Positions 28,254 through 36,944 of a stretch of DNA of 64,000 nt are shown here, piece after piece. A program made the position numbers and the translations under genes. The notes beneath the pieces were generated by a model. That model made no database searches. It was not told the origin of the DNA and saw nothing but the letters and a program-made list of their open reading frames with translations. The DNA comes from Hyphomicrobiales bacterium. GTDB lineage: Bacteria; Pseudomonadota; Alphaproteobacteria; Rhizobiales; Rhizobiaceae. Position 1 is the first letter of the stretch. Every line of letters begins with the position of its first letter. The stretch spans positions 1 through 64,000 of the forward strand of contig RXJA01000059.1 in NCBI GenBank assembly GCA_003963455.1. Reading direction: 5' to 3'.

Positions 28254-29233
28254 ACCGCACGGCGCGCATCACAGGCCTCGGCCATCACGTGCCGGCGCGC
28301 AAGGTGGACAACGCCGAGATCGAGGCAAGCCTCGGGCTGGAGGCTGGCTGGATCGAGGCGCGCACCGGTATCCGCTCGCGCTTCTGGGCAGAGCCCGGCG
28401 ACACGCTTTCCGGACTGGCGACAAAGGCAGGCGAGATGGCGCTGCAGAACGCCGGTATCGATCGCAAGCGGATCGGGCTGCTTGTGCTTGCGACTTCGAC
28501 GCCTGATCATCTGCTGCCGCCCAGCGCGCCACTGGTGGCGCACAAGCTCGGCCTCGAAAAGGCAGGCGGTATCGACCTCGCCGGGGCCTGCGCGGGATTC
28601 GTCTACGCCATGGCTTTCGCCGATGGCTTCGTGCGTCTCAACAACAAGCCAGCCCTGATCATCGCCGCCAACATATTGAGCCGTCGGATCAATCCAGCGG
28701 AACGCGCAAGTGCCGTCTTGTTTGCCGACGCCGCGGGCGCGATCGTGCTCGCGCCGTCAAACGATCCCGGCCACGGCATCCTCGGCTCCGCCTTTGCCGC
28801 TGACGGCTCTGCTTACGGTCTGATCCACATTCCAGCGGGCGGCAGCAACCGTCCGTTCGCGGAAGAGATCGACATCGCCGAAACCCGCATGACCATCGCG
28901 AGCGGTCGCGACGTCTTCGCCAAGGCCGTCGAGATGATGAGCCGCTGTTCAGACGAGGCGCTTGCGGCAGCCGGTCTTTCGGCGCCGGACATGACCCGCT
29001 TCGTTCCGCACCAGGCAAATGCCCGCATCTTCAACGCGGTTGGCAAGTCGCTGGACATCCCGGATGAGCGCATCGTGAAGACCATTGCCGGCTATGGGAA
29101 CTCGTCGGCCGCAACCATCCCGCTATCGCTTTCTGTTGCACACAGTGCCAATCCCCTTCGGTCGGGCGAGAAACTGCTTCTGACTGCAGCCGGCGCAGGT
29201 CTTACCGGCGGAGCGCTCGTGGTCGGCGTCTAG
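28250..29233 (+). CDS. bioZ: BioZ, KAS III-like pimeloyl-thioester-forming synthase
   Basis: A 327-residue FabH-family enzyme with an intact Cys-His-Asn triad: Cys in [11 protein letters not shown], His in [11 protein letters not shown], Asn in [12 protein letters not shown]. In Mesorhizobium the bio operon ends with bioZ, which replaces BioC/BioH. Work on alphaproteobacterial BioZ shows that it elongates a glutaryl thioester from lysine breakdown to the pimeloyl precursor. The ATGA overlap with bioA and the operon position make the assignment firm over a housekeeping FabH. Confidence 0.93.
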   Translation: MNRTARITGLGHHVPARKVDNAEIEASLGLEAGWIEARTGIRSRFWAEPGDTLSGLATKAGEMALQNAGIDRKRIGLLVLATSTPDHLLPPSAPLVAHKLGLEKAGGIDLAGACAGFVYAMAFADGFVRLNNKPALIIAANILSRRINPAERASAVLFADAAGAIVLAPSNDPGHGILGSAFAADGSAYGLIHIPAGGSNRPFAEEIDIAETRMTIASGRDVFAKAVEMMSRCSDEALAAAGLSAPDMTRFVPHQANARIFNAVGKSLDIPDERIVKTIAGYGNSSAATIPLSLSVAHSANPLRSGEKLLLTAAGAGLTGGALVVGV

Positions 29234-29280
29234 CTTCGGCCAATGCCCAAGTGGCGAAGTCTGGTCCAGGAATCCTTGAA

Positions 29281-30759
29281 CTAGATTCCGCCCATACACA
29301 GATACTTCATTTCGAGATACTCCTCCAAGCCATGTCGGGAACCTTCACGACCAATCCCTGATTGCTTCATGCCACCGAAGGGGGCGGCTTCCGACGACAT
29401 TCGGCCGGTGTTGATGCCAATCATGCCGTATTCGAGGGCCTCGGCCACGTGCCAGACGCGCTTGAGGTTTGAGGCATAGAAATAGGCGGCGAGGCCGTAG
29501 ATCGTATCATTGGCCTCGCGCACGACCTGATCGGGATCCTCAAAGCGGATGATGGGTGCGAGCGGCCCAAAGGTCTCCTCTTGCGCCAGCAGCATTTCAC
29601 CAGTGACGTCCGTCAGAACTGTCGGCTCGAAAAAGGTGCCGCCCTCACCTACCCGGCCTCCGCCGCAGCGGATCGCTCCGCCTTTTTGGATGGCATCGGC
29701 AATATGAGCTTCGATCTTGGCGAGCGCCTGCGTGTCGATCAGCGGCCCGATGGCGGTACCCGGCTCGAAGCCGTCGCCAACCGGGAGCGAGCGAACCCGC
29801 GCCGTGAATTTGGCGGCGAATTCATCATGCACGCCGGCTTGCACATAGAGCCTGTTGGCGGAGACGCAGGTCTGCCCGGCATTTCGAAACTTTGCCTGGA
29901 TTGCACCGTCGACGGCGGCGTCGACATCGGCATCGTCGAAGACGATGAAGGGCGCGTTCCCACCGAGTTCAAGGCTGACCTTCTTGACCTGATCCGAGCA
30001 CTGGCGCATCAGCAACCGCCCGACTTCGGTCGAGCCCGTGAAACTGATCTTGCGCACTTTTGGATTGGCGCAGAGTTCGCGCCCGACCGCCGCACCTTGC
30101 GAGGCGTAGATTAGATTCACGACGCCATCTGGAAAGCCTGCCTCCGCGGCAAGCGCGAACATCGCGCCGGCGACGAGCGGGGTCTGCTCGGCCGGTTTCA
30201 GGACGATCGCGCAGCCAGCGGCTAGCGCCGGTGAAATCTTGCGGGCAACCATCGAGGCAGGAAAGTTCCAGGGCGTGATGGTGCCAACGACCCCGATCGG
30301 CTGCTTGATGACCAGCATTCGCCGATCCGTCGACGGCGCGGAAATCGTCTCGCCATAGATGCGATTGGCTTCCTCCGCGTACCATTGCAGGTAAGCGGCG
30401 GCATGCGAGACTTCCGATATCGCCTCGGGCAGTGGCTTGCCCATTTCGGCGGTCAGGATTGCAGCCAGGTCATCGGTGTGATCCAGGATCAGCTGGTGCC
30501 AGCACCACAATGTGTCGCTGCGATCGCGGGCGGTCAGAGCCGCCCATTTGCCTTGCGCGACATGGGCTCTGTCGATCGCAGCCTTCGTTTGTTCGACGCC
30601 CATGTCGGGAAGCTCAGCAAGCAATTCGCCGGTCGACGGGTTGAAGACCCGGAAGACACCTCGATCCCCTTGGTCGTCCCGGGATGCCACTCGATCCAGC
30701 GCGGCAAACAGATCCGGTTGCTTGAGATGGCGAAGCAGTGAACTGTTTATGCCCGACAC
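29281..30759 (-). CDS. gabD: NAD(P)-dependent succinate-semialdehyde dehydrogenase-like ALDH
   Basis: A 492-residue ALDH of the GabD branch: ITPWNFPASMVARKISPALA, SFTGSTEVGRLLM, the general base in ELGGNAPFIVFDDADVDAA, and the catalytic Cys in FRNAGQTCVSANRLYV. The open frame runs 119 codons further upstream, but that part has no resemblance to the family. GTG 30759, preceded by GAGGAG, gives the expected N-terminus. It converges with bioZ and is monocistronic. It could oxidise succinate or glutarate semialdehyde; the latter would tie in with glutaryl supply to BioZ, but that is speculation. Confidence 0.87.
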   Translation of the reverse strand: MSGINSSLLRHLKQPDLFAALDRVASRDDQGDRGVFRVFNPSTGELLAELPDMGVEQTKAAIDRAHVAQGKWAALTARDRSDTLWCWHQLILDHTDDLAAILTAEMGKPLPEAISEVSHAAAYLQWYAEEANRIYGETISAPSTDRRMLVIKQPIGVVGTITPWNFPASMVARKISPALAAGCAIVLKPAEQTPLVAGAMFALAAEAGFPDGVVNLIYASQGAAVGRELCANPKVRKISFTGSTEVGRLLMRQCSDQVKKVSLELGGNAPFIVFDDADVDAAVDGAIQAKFRNAGQTCVSANRLYVQAGVHDEFAAKFTARVRSLPVGDGFEPGTAIGPLIDTQALAKIEAHIADAIQKGGAIRCGGGRVGEGGTFFEPTVLTDVTGEMLLAQEETFGPLAPIIRFEDPDQVVREANDTIYGLAAYFYASNLKRVWHVAEALEYGMIGINTGRMSSEAAPFGGMKQSGIGREGSRHGLEEYLEMKYLCMGGI

Positions 30760-30996
30760 GGAAAAGCTCCTCAGGATAAGGCGACGTCTCGTCTTAAGAA
30801 CATCGCGGAAAGCAGCGTAGCTGCAGCGTGACACTCGGCATTTATCCAGCGTCACCATTTTTGTCGAACCTGGACGACATGCCGTCCCGTTTCGTCCCAC
30901 CTTCATCAGATCGCCGCCGGCAGCCGATTGTCGAAACAGGACCAGCCTGCCGCCACAAGAATTGACAGAGCGACTTCGCATCGTCCAACCTAGACG

Positions 30997-31100
30997 CCTC
31001 ACCAAGGGGGGGTCCCGGCAAGGGGCTGAGATACTGCTGATAGCGCGCAGTGACCCGTTGAACCTGATCCAGTTCATACTGGCGTAGGGACGGTGCGAGG
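30997..31100 (+). ncRNA. TPP riboswitch (THI element) with no thiamine gene downstream
   Basis: The conserved core is unmistakable: GGGGCTGAGA at 31022 and, after a variable arm, ACCCGTTGAACCTGATCC then TTCATACTGGCGTAGGGA up to 31090. P1 can form from CCTCACC near 30997 and GGTGCGAGG near 31100. Plus-strand sequence behind it has no start codon with a thiC-like or other thi reading frame; the next intact plus gene is bhcA 950 bases on. Confidence 0.9.
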
Positions 31101-32047
31101 TTTCGCGGGTCGGCAATCCGGCTTCGGTATTCGGGCAGTGCCAAGCTGATCTCGACGCAAAAGCTTAAGACCACGCTTTCCCAAACCGCCGAGAATGATC
31201 CGCTCAATGATACGGCCAGGAAACTGGTCGAATATTTCTTCCGAAGGTTGGCAGATACAGGAAGCCAAGATCACGCTCAGCTGGAGTGCAGAGACGCTTA
31301 ATGCCATCTGTGTAGCCGTGTCGACCAGACCAATTGGCATCAATCTCAGAGCGCTCGAATACGGTAACCGAGATCTCCTTTCCTTCCTGTTGTAGGCAAT
31401 AGGCTTTCGCAGCAATTGCGGCGGCCTTTGCGCCGGCGCCGATCACTGCGATGTTCTGCTGAGCCATGCTTCGCCCTTAAAAAAGTGGTGCCACCAACAA
31501 AGCCTTAGCGCGAACCGTGCGCAATACAAAAGCTCGGCCGATCGCCGTCGTGAGCCCGATTAGGAGACGGCTGGTTTCAGGAACCTTGAGGCTGCCCCAG
31601 TGTCCGAGCAAGTGAGGCGCAAGCAGATACGACTCTATACTCGCCGGTACACGCCGTGCCCTCCAGCCATTCGACAGCACTGTACTTGATCCGGGAAGTG
31701 GGCGCAGGGCGATTTTCGTAACGACGGCGGTGGTTGGCACGGTCGCTGCGATGGCCGACTCCATGCGCGCTCTGAAGGCATGCCACGGGCGGCTTCGAAG
31801 CCTTCCACGCCTGCAGATCGAGAGCAGAAACTCGCTAAGCCGGTCGGCGCAATTCGGCATTGACGTGATCGTTGGCCGTTCCCGACACGATAACCACCCG
31901 CACGGCCGGCGCCCCGCCGAAAAACTGTAAGGTATTGTCTTTGCTTTATTTTCTCAAGAATTTCAAATCCTGAAAAATTTTTTTGAAAAAATTTTAATTT
32001 GGCGGCTCTGGTGTTAGCGTCCCGCCGAAATTCGAAAGGTCACAACA
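31101..32047. other. Degenerate intergenic region between riboswitch and bhcA
   Basis: About 950 bases with one broken flavoprotein fragment on the minus strand (31204-31467) and no intact gene. A 127-codon minus frame at 31477-31860 has no recognisable features and odd composition. The final 100 bases are A+T-rich and must hold the bhc promoter. AAAATTTTTTT, G, AAAAAATTTT near 31974-31995 is a crude inverted repeat that could be a regulator site. Confidence 0.6.
31204..31467 (-). pseudogene. 5' fragment of an FAD-dependent oxidoreductase/monooxygenase gene
   Basis: The fragment starts with a clean dinucleotide-binding motif (NIAVIGAGAKAAAIAAKAY), continues with TVFERSEIDANWSGRHGYTDG and RLCTPAERDLGF, then is lost by frameshift near 31210 after 87 residues. 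The pattern resembles flavin-dependent N-hydroxylases or similar monooxygenases, which are four to five times longer. The other frames beyond the break show no continuation that I can recognise. Confidence 0.6.
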
Positions 32048-33238
32048 ATGTATTCGCAGAACCCTGTCTTCATTCCCGGCCCGACAAATATGCCAGAGAT
32101 CCTGCGCAAGGCCGCCGATATGCCCACGCTTGATCACCGCTCCCCCCTGTTCGGCCAGATCCTGCGACCGGCGCTTTCCGGCGTCAAAAAGATACTGAAG
32201 ACCGAGGATGCCGAGATATTCCTCTTTCCGTCGACAGGGACCGGTGGCTGGGAAACGGCACTGACCAACACGTTGAACGCCGGCGATGGGGTGCTAGCCG
32301 CGCGATACGGCATGTTCAGCCATCGCTGGATCGACATGTGCCGGCGCCACGGCCTCAATGTCCAGGTCGTGGAGGCACCTTGGGGAAGCGGGCTGCCCGC
32401 GGACCGCTACGAGGAGTTCCTGACCGCCGACAAGGAGCACCGCATCAAGGCCGTGCTGGCCACCCACAACGAAACCGCGACGGGGGTGCGCTCGGACATT
32501 GCTGCTGTCCGCAAGGCGCTCGACGCGGCCAGGCATCCGGCAATGCTCATGGTCGACGGGGTCAGTTCGATCGCCTCGATGGATTTTCGGATGGATGAAT
32601 GGGGTGTCGATATTGCCGTCACCGGCTCGCAGAAGGGATTCATGCTGCCGGCCGGCTTGGCCATCGTGGCCTTCTCAGCCAAGGCGATGGAGGCAACGGC
32701 AGCGGCCGGCCTGCCGAGGACATTCTTCGATGTCCGCGACATGGCGCGGAACTATGTAAATGGCGGCTATCCCTACACGCCGGCGGTTGGCCTGCTGAAC
32801 GGGCTGAAGCTGTCGACGGAGCTGCTTCTGGCTGAAGGGCTGGACAATGTTTTCGCGCGGCACCGGCGTATCGCCTCCGGCATTCGAGCCGCCGTCAAAG
32901 CATGGGGTCTGGAGTTGTGCGCCCAGAGCGAGGACCTTTATTCCGATACAGTGAGCGCAATCCGCACGCCCGATGGGTTCAATGCCTCTGACATCGTCTC
33001 ACACGCGGCCCGCAAGTACGACATCGCCTTTGGCGTGGGACTGGGAGACGTGGCGGGAAAAGTGTTCCGCATCGGCCATCTCGGCAGCCTGACTGACGTC
33101 ATGGCCCTGTCAGGGATAGCTGCGGCGGAGATGGCGATGGCCGATCTCGGACTCGGCATCAAGCTCGGCTCGGGTGTCGCCGCCGCGCAAGAATACTACC
33201 GCGGCGCGGATGCCGCTCAGATTCGCGCGGCAGCGTGA
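32048..33238 (+). CDS. bhcA: L-aspartate:glyoxylate aminotransferase (beta-hydroxyaspartate cycle)
   Basis: A 396-residue class V PLP aminotransferase of the serine-glyoxylate type. It begins with PVFIPGPTNMPEILRKA; FPSTGTGGWETAL binds cofactor, and the PLP lysine is in VTGSQKGFMLPAGLA. Alone it would be called serine-glyoxylate aminotransferase. With the next three genes in bhcB-C-D order it matches BhcA, which turns glyoxylate into glycine using aspartate and yields oxaloacetate, closing the cycle. First gene of the operon, behind an A+T-rich promoter region. Confidence 0.88.
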   Translation: MYSQNPVFIPGPTNMPEILRKAADMPTLDHRSPLFGQILRPALSGVKKILKTEDAEIFLFPSTGTGGWETALTNTLNAGDGVLAARYGMFSHRWIDMCRRHGLNVQVVEAPWGSGLPADRYEEFLTADKEHRIKAVLATHNETATGVRSDIAAVRKALDAARHPAMLMVDGVSSIASMDFRMDEWGVDIAVTGSQKGFMLPAGLAIVAFSAKAMEATAAAGLPRTFFDVRDMARNYVNGGYPYTPAVGLLNGLKLSTELLLAEGLDNVFARHRRIASGIRAAVKAWGLELCAQSEDLYSDTVSAIRTPDGFNASDIVSHAARKYDIAFGVGLGDVAGKVFRIGHLGSLTDVMALSGIAAAEMAMADLGLGIKLGSGVAAAQEYYRGADAAQIRAAA

Positions 33239-33249
33239 GGTCGAGAGCG

Positions 33250-34197
33250 ATGTCGATTCCTTCCTTCTCCGATGTCCTTGCCGCTCACGAGCGGATAAGG
33301 CCGTACATCCATCGCACGCCCGTCCTCACATCGCGCGTCATTGACGAACTCGCCGGCGCCGAATTGTTCTTCAAGTGCGAGAACTTCCAAAAGGCTGGCG
33401 CCTTCAAGGCGCGGGGGGCTTCCAATGCCGTCTTTGGGCTCAGCGATGAGCAGGCTTCGAGAGGCGTGGCGACCCACTCTTCGGGCAATCACGGAACTTG
33501 CCTGTCCTATGCTGCCGGCCGGCGGGGGATCGCCTGTACCGTGGTGATGCCGAGAACCGCCCCACAGGCCAAGAAGGACGCCGTGCAGGGCTATGGTGGG
33601 AAGGTCGTCGAGTGCGAGCCCTCGACATCCTCGCGAGAAGCGGTCTTCGCAGAGGTCGTGGCCGAGACAGGCGCGGAGTTCGTTCATCCCTACAACGACG
33701 CGCGGGTTATCGCAGGGCAAGGCACCTGCTCCAAGGAACTGATCGAGCAGGTCGATGGCCTAGATGCCGTTGTTGCTCCGATTGGCGGGGGCGGAATGGT
33801 GTCCGGGACGTGCTTGACCCTTTCGACCGTGGCGCCCGGCGTTGAAATCTATGCGGCGGAGCCAGAGCAGGCCGACGATGCCTATCGCAGCTTCAAGGCT
33901 GGACACATCATCGCCGACGATGCGCCGAACACCGTCGCCGACGGGCTGAAGGTGCCGCTGAAGGAACTGACCTGGCACTTCGTCAGCAACCACGTCACCG
34001 ACATCTTGACTGCCTCAGAGGCCGAGATCGTCGAGGCAATGAAGCTGATCTGGAAACGCATGAAGATCGTCATGGAACCGTCCAGCGCGGTGCCCCTGGC
34101 AATCGTCCTGAAGAACCGGGACGTCTTTGCCGGCAAACGCGTGGGAATCATCATCACCGGCGGAAACGTCGACCTCGACAAATTGCCTTGGCAATAA
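33250..34197 (+). CDS. bhcB: Beta-hydroxyaspartate dehydratase
   Basis: A 315-residue fold-type II PLP enzyme related to threonine dehydratase and serine racemase. The PLP lysine is in KCENFQKAGAFKARGA, the substrate loop is SSGNHGTCLSYAA, and the phosphate-binding glycines are in IGGGGMVSGTCL. BhcB removes ammonia from beta-hydroxyaspartate to give iminosuccinate. ATG 33250, after GAGAG, gives the family N-terminus; an earlier GTG overlaps the bhcA stop. Assignment rests on the four-gene context as well as sequence class. Confidence 0.88.
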   Translation: MSIPSFSDVLAAHERIRPYIHRTPVLTSRVIDELAGAELFFKCENFQKAGAFKARGASNAVFGLSDEQASRGVATHSSGNHGTCLSYAAGRRGIACTVVMPRTAPQAKKDAVQGYGGKVVECEPSTSSREAVFAEVVAETGAEFVHPYNDARVIAGQGTCSKELIEQVDGLDAVVAPIGGGGMVSGTCLTLSTVAPGVEIYAAEPEQADDAYRSFKAGHIIADDAPNTVADGLKVPLKELTWHFVSNHVTDILTASEAEIVEAMKLIWKRMKIVMEPSSAVPLAIVLKNRDVFAGKRVGIIITGGNVDLDKLPWQ

Positions 34198-34210
34198 GGA
34201 GAACCATCAA

Positions 34211-35374
34211 ATGAACATTGACGCCAAATTCTCCGGTCTCGAACTGGGCTATGACGTCCCTGCCCTGCCCGGCATGCCCGAGGCCGAAATCCAGACGCCC
34301 TGCCTGATCCTCGATCTCGATGCGCTCGAGCGCAACATTCGCAAGATGGGCGACTACGCCAAGGCACACAACATGCGGCATCGCGCGCATGGCAAGATGC
34401 ACAAGTCCGTCGATGTGTTGCGCCTCCAGCAGGAACTCGGCGGCGCTGTCGGCGTCTGCTGCCAGAAAGTGTCCGAGGCGGAGGTGTTCGTGCGGGGCGG
34501 CATCCGGGACATCCTCGTCTCAAATCAAGTCCGCGACCCGCTGAAGATCGACCGGCTGGCCCGTCTGCCCAGCTATGGCGCGCGCATCATCGTTTGCGTC
34601 GACGACATCGAGAATGTCGGTGACCTGTCGGCAGCTGCCGGCAAATACGGCACAACGCTCGAGTGCTTCGTGGAGATCGATTGCGGCGCCGGGCGATGCG
34701 GCGTGACCAGCGCGGCTGATGTGGTAGCGATTGCAAAGGCGATCGATGCCGCGCCCGGCCTAAAGTTCACCGGGTTGCAAGCCTATCAAGGAGCCATGCA
34801 GCACATCGAAAAATACGAGGACCGCAAGGTGAAACTCGACCTTGCGATCGCCCAGGTCAAGGAAGCGGTCGCCGGGCTGGAGGCGGTGGGCCTGAAGCCG
34901 CAGCTGGTCAGCGGGGGCGGTACCGGCAGCTATTATTTTGAAAGCGAGTCGGACGTCTACAATGAGCTCCAATGCGGCAGCTATGCCTTTATGGATGTCG
35001 ATTACGGACGCATCATGGACCAGGACGGCCGTCGCATTGACAAGGGCGAATGGGAGAACGCGCTTTTCATCCTGACCAGCGTCATGAGCCATGCCAAGCC
35101 GGGCAAGGCGATCTGCGATGCTGGCCTGAAGGCCCAGTCGGTGGATTCAGGCCTGCCCTCGGTCTACGGGCGTAACGACGTGAAATATGTGAAGTGCTCG
35201 GACGAGCACGGCGTCATCGAGGATCCGGAGGGCGTGTTGAAAATCAACGAGAGGCTGCGCCTTGTTCCGGGACATTGCGACCCGACCTGCAACGTCCATG
35301 ATTGGTATGTCGGCGTCCGTGACGGACGGGTCGAGACCCTTTGGCCGGTTTCGGCGCGTGGCAAGGCCTATTGA
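34211..35374 (+). CDS. bhcC: Beta-hydroxyaspartate aldolase
   Basis: A 387-residue fold-type III PLP aldolase of the D-threonine aldolase family. AEIQTPCLILDLDALERNI precedes the PLP lysine region HRAHGKMHKSVDVL, and the zinc/metal-binding C-terminal motif VPGHCDPTCNVHDWYVG is intact. BhcC condenses glycine with glyoxylate to beta-hydroxyaspartate. The ATG follows AAGGAGAA, 13 bases after bhcB. Confidence 0.9.
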   Translation: MNIDAKFSGLELGYDVPALPGMPEAEIQTPCLILDLDALERNIRKMGDYAKAHNMRHRAHGKMHKSVDVLRLQQELGGAVGVCCQKVSEAEVFVRGGIRDILVSNQVRDPLKIDRLARLPSYGARIIVCVDDIENVGDLSAAAGKYGTTLECFVEIDCGAGRCGVTSAADVVAIAKAIDAAPGLKFTGLQAYQGAMQHIEKYEDRKVKLDLAIAQVKEAVAGLEAVGLKPQLVSGGGTGSYYFESESDVYNELQCGSYAFMDVDYGRIMDQDGRRIDKGEWENALFILTSVMSHAKPGKAICDAGLKAQSVDSGLPSVYGRNDVKYVKCSDEHGVIEDPEGVLKINERLRLVPGHCDPTCNVHDWYVGVRDGRVETLWPVSARGKAY

Positions 35375-35428
35375 GGGGATCAGCCGTGCTCCCCTTTGGG
35401 GCGTAAACTGGCGGATGGAAGTGATCAT

Positions 35429-36394
35429 ATGATTGTTGTCAGCGAACAAGCCGTTGCAGAGCTCATTACACCGGCCGAGTGCCTCACCGCCGTGGAAAAG
35501 GTGTTTGCGTCCATGGCCCGCGGGTCGGCCTACAACTTCCCGGTGATCCGCGAGGCGATCGGCCATGCCGACGCTCTTTATGGCTTCAAGTCTGGCTTCG
35601 ACCGCGAAAGCCTGGCCCTTGGCCTGAAATCGGGCGGTTTCTGGCCTGGCAACTTGGAAAAGGGACTGACCAATCACCAGTCCACGGTCTTTCTGTTCGA
35701 TGCGGATACCGGACGCTGCAAGGCTATGATCGGCGGCAACCTCCTCACCGCGCTCCGCACCGCTGCCGCATCGGCGGTGTCGATCCGCTATCTGGCACGC
35801 AGGGACTGTCGGGTGCTGGGCATGATCGGCGCCGGCCACCAGGCCGCGTTCCAGTTGCGCGCGGCGCTCGATCAGCGTTGCTTCGAACGGATCGTGGCGT
35901 GGAATTTCCATCCCGAGATGCTCGGCCGGCTCGCAGAGGTGGGGCGCGAGCGCGGCATACCTTTCGAAGAGGTGAGCCTCGACCGCCTCGGAGCGGAAGC
36001 CGACGTCATTATCTCGATCACCTCCTCCTTTTCGCCACTCCTCAAGGCGTCGCAAGTTCGGCCAGGCACACACCTTGCCTGTATGGGGACAGACACCAAA
36101 GGCAAGCAGGAAGTCGAGGCGGAATTGCTGGCAGCGGCCACGGTCTTCACCGACGAGGTCGCCCAGGCCATCAGCATCGGCGAATCCCAGCATGCGATTA
36201 GCCGCGGCTTGATCCAGGAAAAGGACATCGTCGAGATTGGCGCGGTCATCACGAAAGCTCACCCCGGCCGCACGTCGGAGCACGAGATCACCCTGTTCGA
36301 CGGCACCGGCGTCGGCCTTCAGGATCTCGCCGTCGCTTCGGCCGCTGTCGACCTCGCGATTGCAAAAGGTGTCGCGGTGGAGATCGACTTCTGA
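35429..36394 (+). CDS. bhcD: Iminosuccinate reductase
   Basis: A 321-residue protein of the ornithine cyclodeaminase/mu-crystallin family. The NAD(P) motif GMIGAGHQAAFQLRA and the KSGFDRES and GGNLLTALRTAAASA substrate regions are present. In the beta-hydroxyaspartate cycle BhcD reduces iminosuccinate to aspartate, which regenerates the amino donor for BhcA. It completes a full, ordered bhcABCD set. No IclR-type bhcR gene is next to the operon. Confidence 0.9.
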   Translation: MIVVSEQAVAELITPAECLTAVEKVFASMARGSAYNFPVIREAIGHADALYGFKSGFDRESLALGLKSGGFWPGNLEKGLTNHQSTVFLFDADTGRCKAMIGGNLLTALRTAAASAVSIRYLARRDCRVLGMIGAGHQAAFQLRAALDQRCFERIVAWNFHPEMLGRLAEVGRERGIPFEEVSLDRLGAEADVIISITSSFSPLLKASQVRPGTHLACMGTDTKGKQEVEAELLAAATVFTDEVAQAISIGESQHAISRGLIQEKDIVEIGAVITKAHPGRTSEHEITLFDGTGVGLQDLAVASAAVDLAIAKGVAVEIDF

Positions 36395-36545
36395 AGCCAA
36401 GCCCGGCATGAATGGCACGATTGCACGTTCGGCGATGAAGGCGTCCCGCTTGTCGCCGGACGGGCTGGGAGGCCGACGGCGCAAAGCTTGTAAGCTCGAG
36501 GGATCGCAATGGAGCCGGGAAGCGGAGTCGGGTGAGGTCGAGCGC

Positions 36546-36944
36546 ATGCTGTACGCCATTTTTCTGCTCTTTTCGTGCAACCTGCTTGGCGAAGCGTTAG
36601 TGCGCGGCGCGAAAATTCCAATTCCAGGACCGGTATTGGGACTGGTCATCCTGGCACTGGGGCTCATCATCGATCTTAGGCTAAGGTCGGCATCTGCCAC
36701 CGATCTGAACTCGAACACAGTCGGAAAGACCGCAGATAATCTGCTGGGAGTCTTGGGGCTCTTGCTGGTACCGGCTGGGGTTGGAATCGTCGAGAAAGTC
36801 GAAGTTTTTCATCACTACGGAGTCGGTCTTGCCATCGCAATCGCCGGATCGGTCATTGCCACCCTGGTTTGTGCGGTGTTCAGCTTCTTGCTGACGGAGC
36901 GTCTGGTTCTGCTTCTACGCCGGAAGGACAGGGCCGTTGAGTGA
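36546..36944 (+). CDS. LrgA/CidA family membrane protein
   Basis: A 132-residue protein with four hydrophobic segments (MLYAIFLLFSCNLLGEAL, PIPGPVLGLVILALGLII, DNLLGVLGLLLVPAGVG, VGLAIAIAGSVIATLVCAV), matching LrgA/CidA in size and in the PIPGPVLGL motif. It starts 150 bases behind bhcD and overlaps the LrgB-like gene. LrgAB homologues were first linked to murein hydrolase control, but the fused plant homologue PLGG1 exports glycolate/glycerate and some bacterial pairs move pyruvate. The context here suggests a transporter feeding the glyoxylate pathway. Confidence 0.85.
   Translation: MLYAIFLLFSCNLLGEALVRGAKIPIPGPVLGLVILALGLIIDLRLRSASATDLNSNTVGKTADNLLGVLGLLLVPAGVGIVEKVEVFHHYGVGLAIAIAGSVIATLVCAVFSFLLTERLVLLLRRKDRAVE

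Noticed and set aside
31477..31860. 127-codon minus frame upstream of bhcA
   Set aside because: Arg/Ala/Leu-rich composition without any recognisable segment; lies in the degenerate zone.
35147..36718. 523-codon minus-strand open frame
   Set aside because: Antisense of bhcC and bhcD; composition is that of a high G+C shadow frame and no domain is seen.
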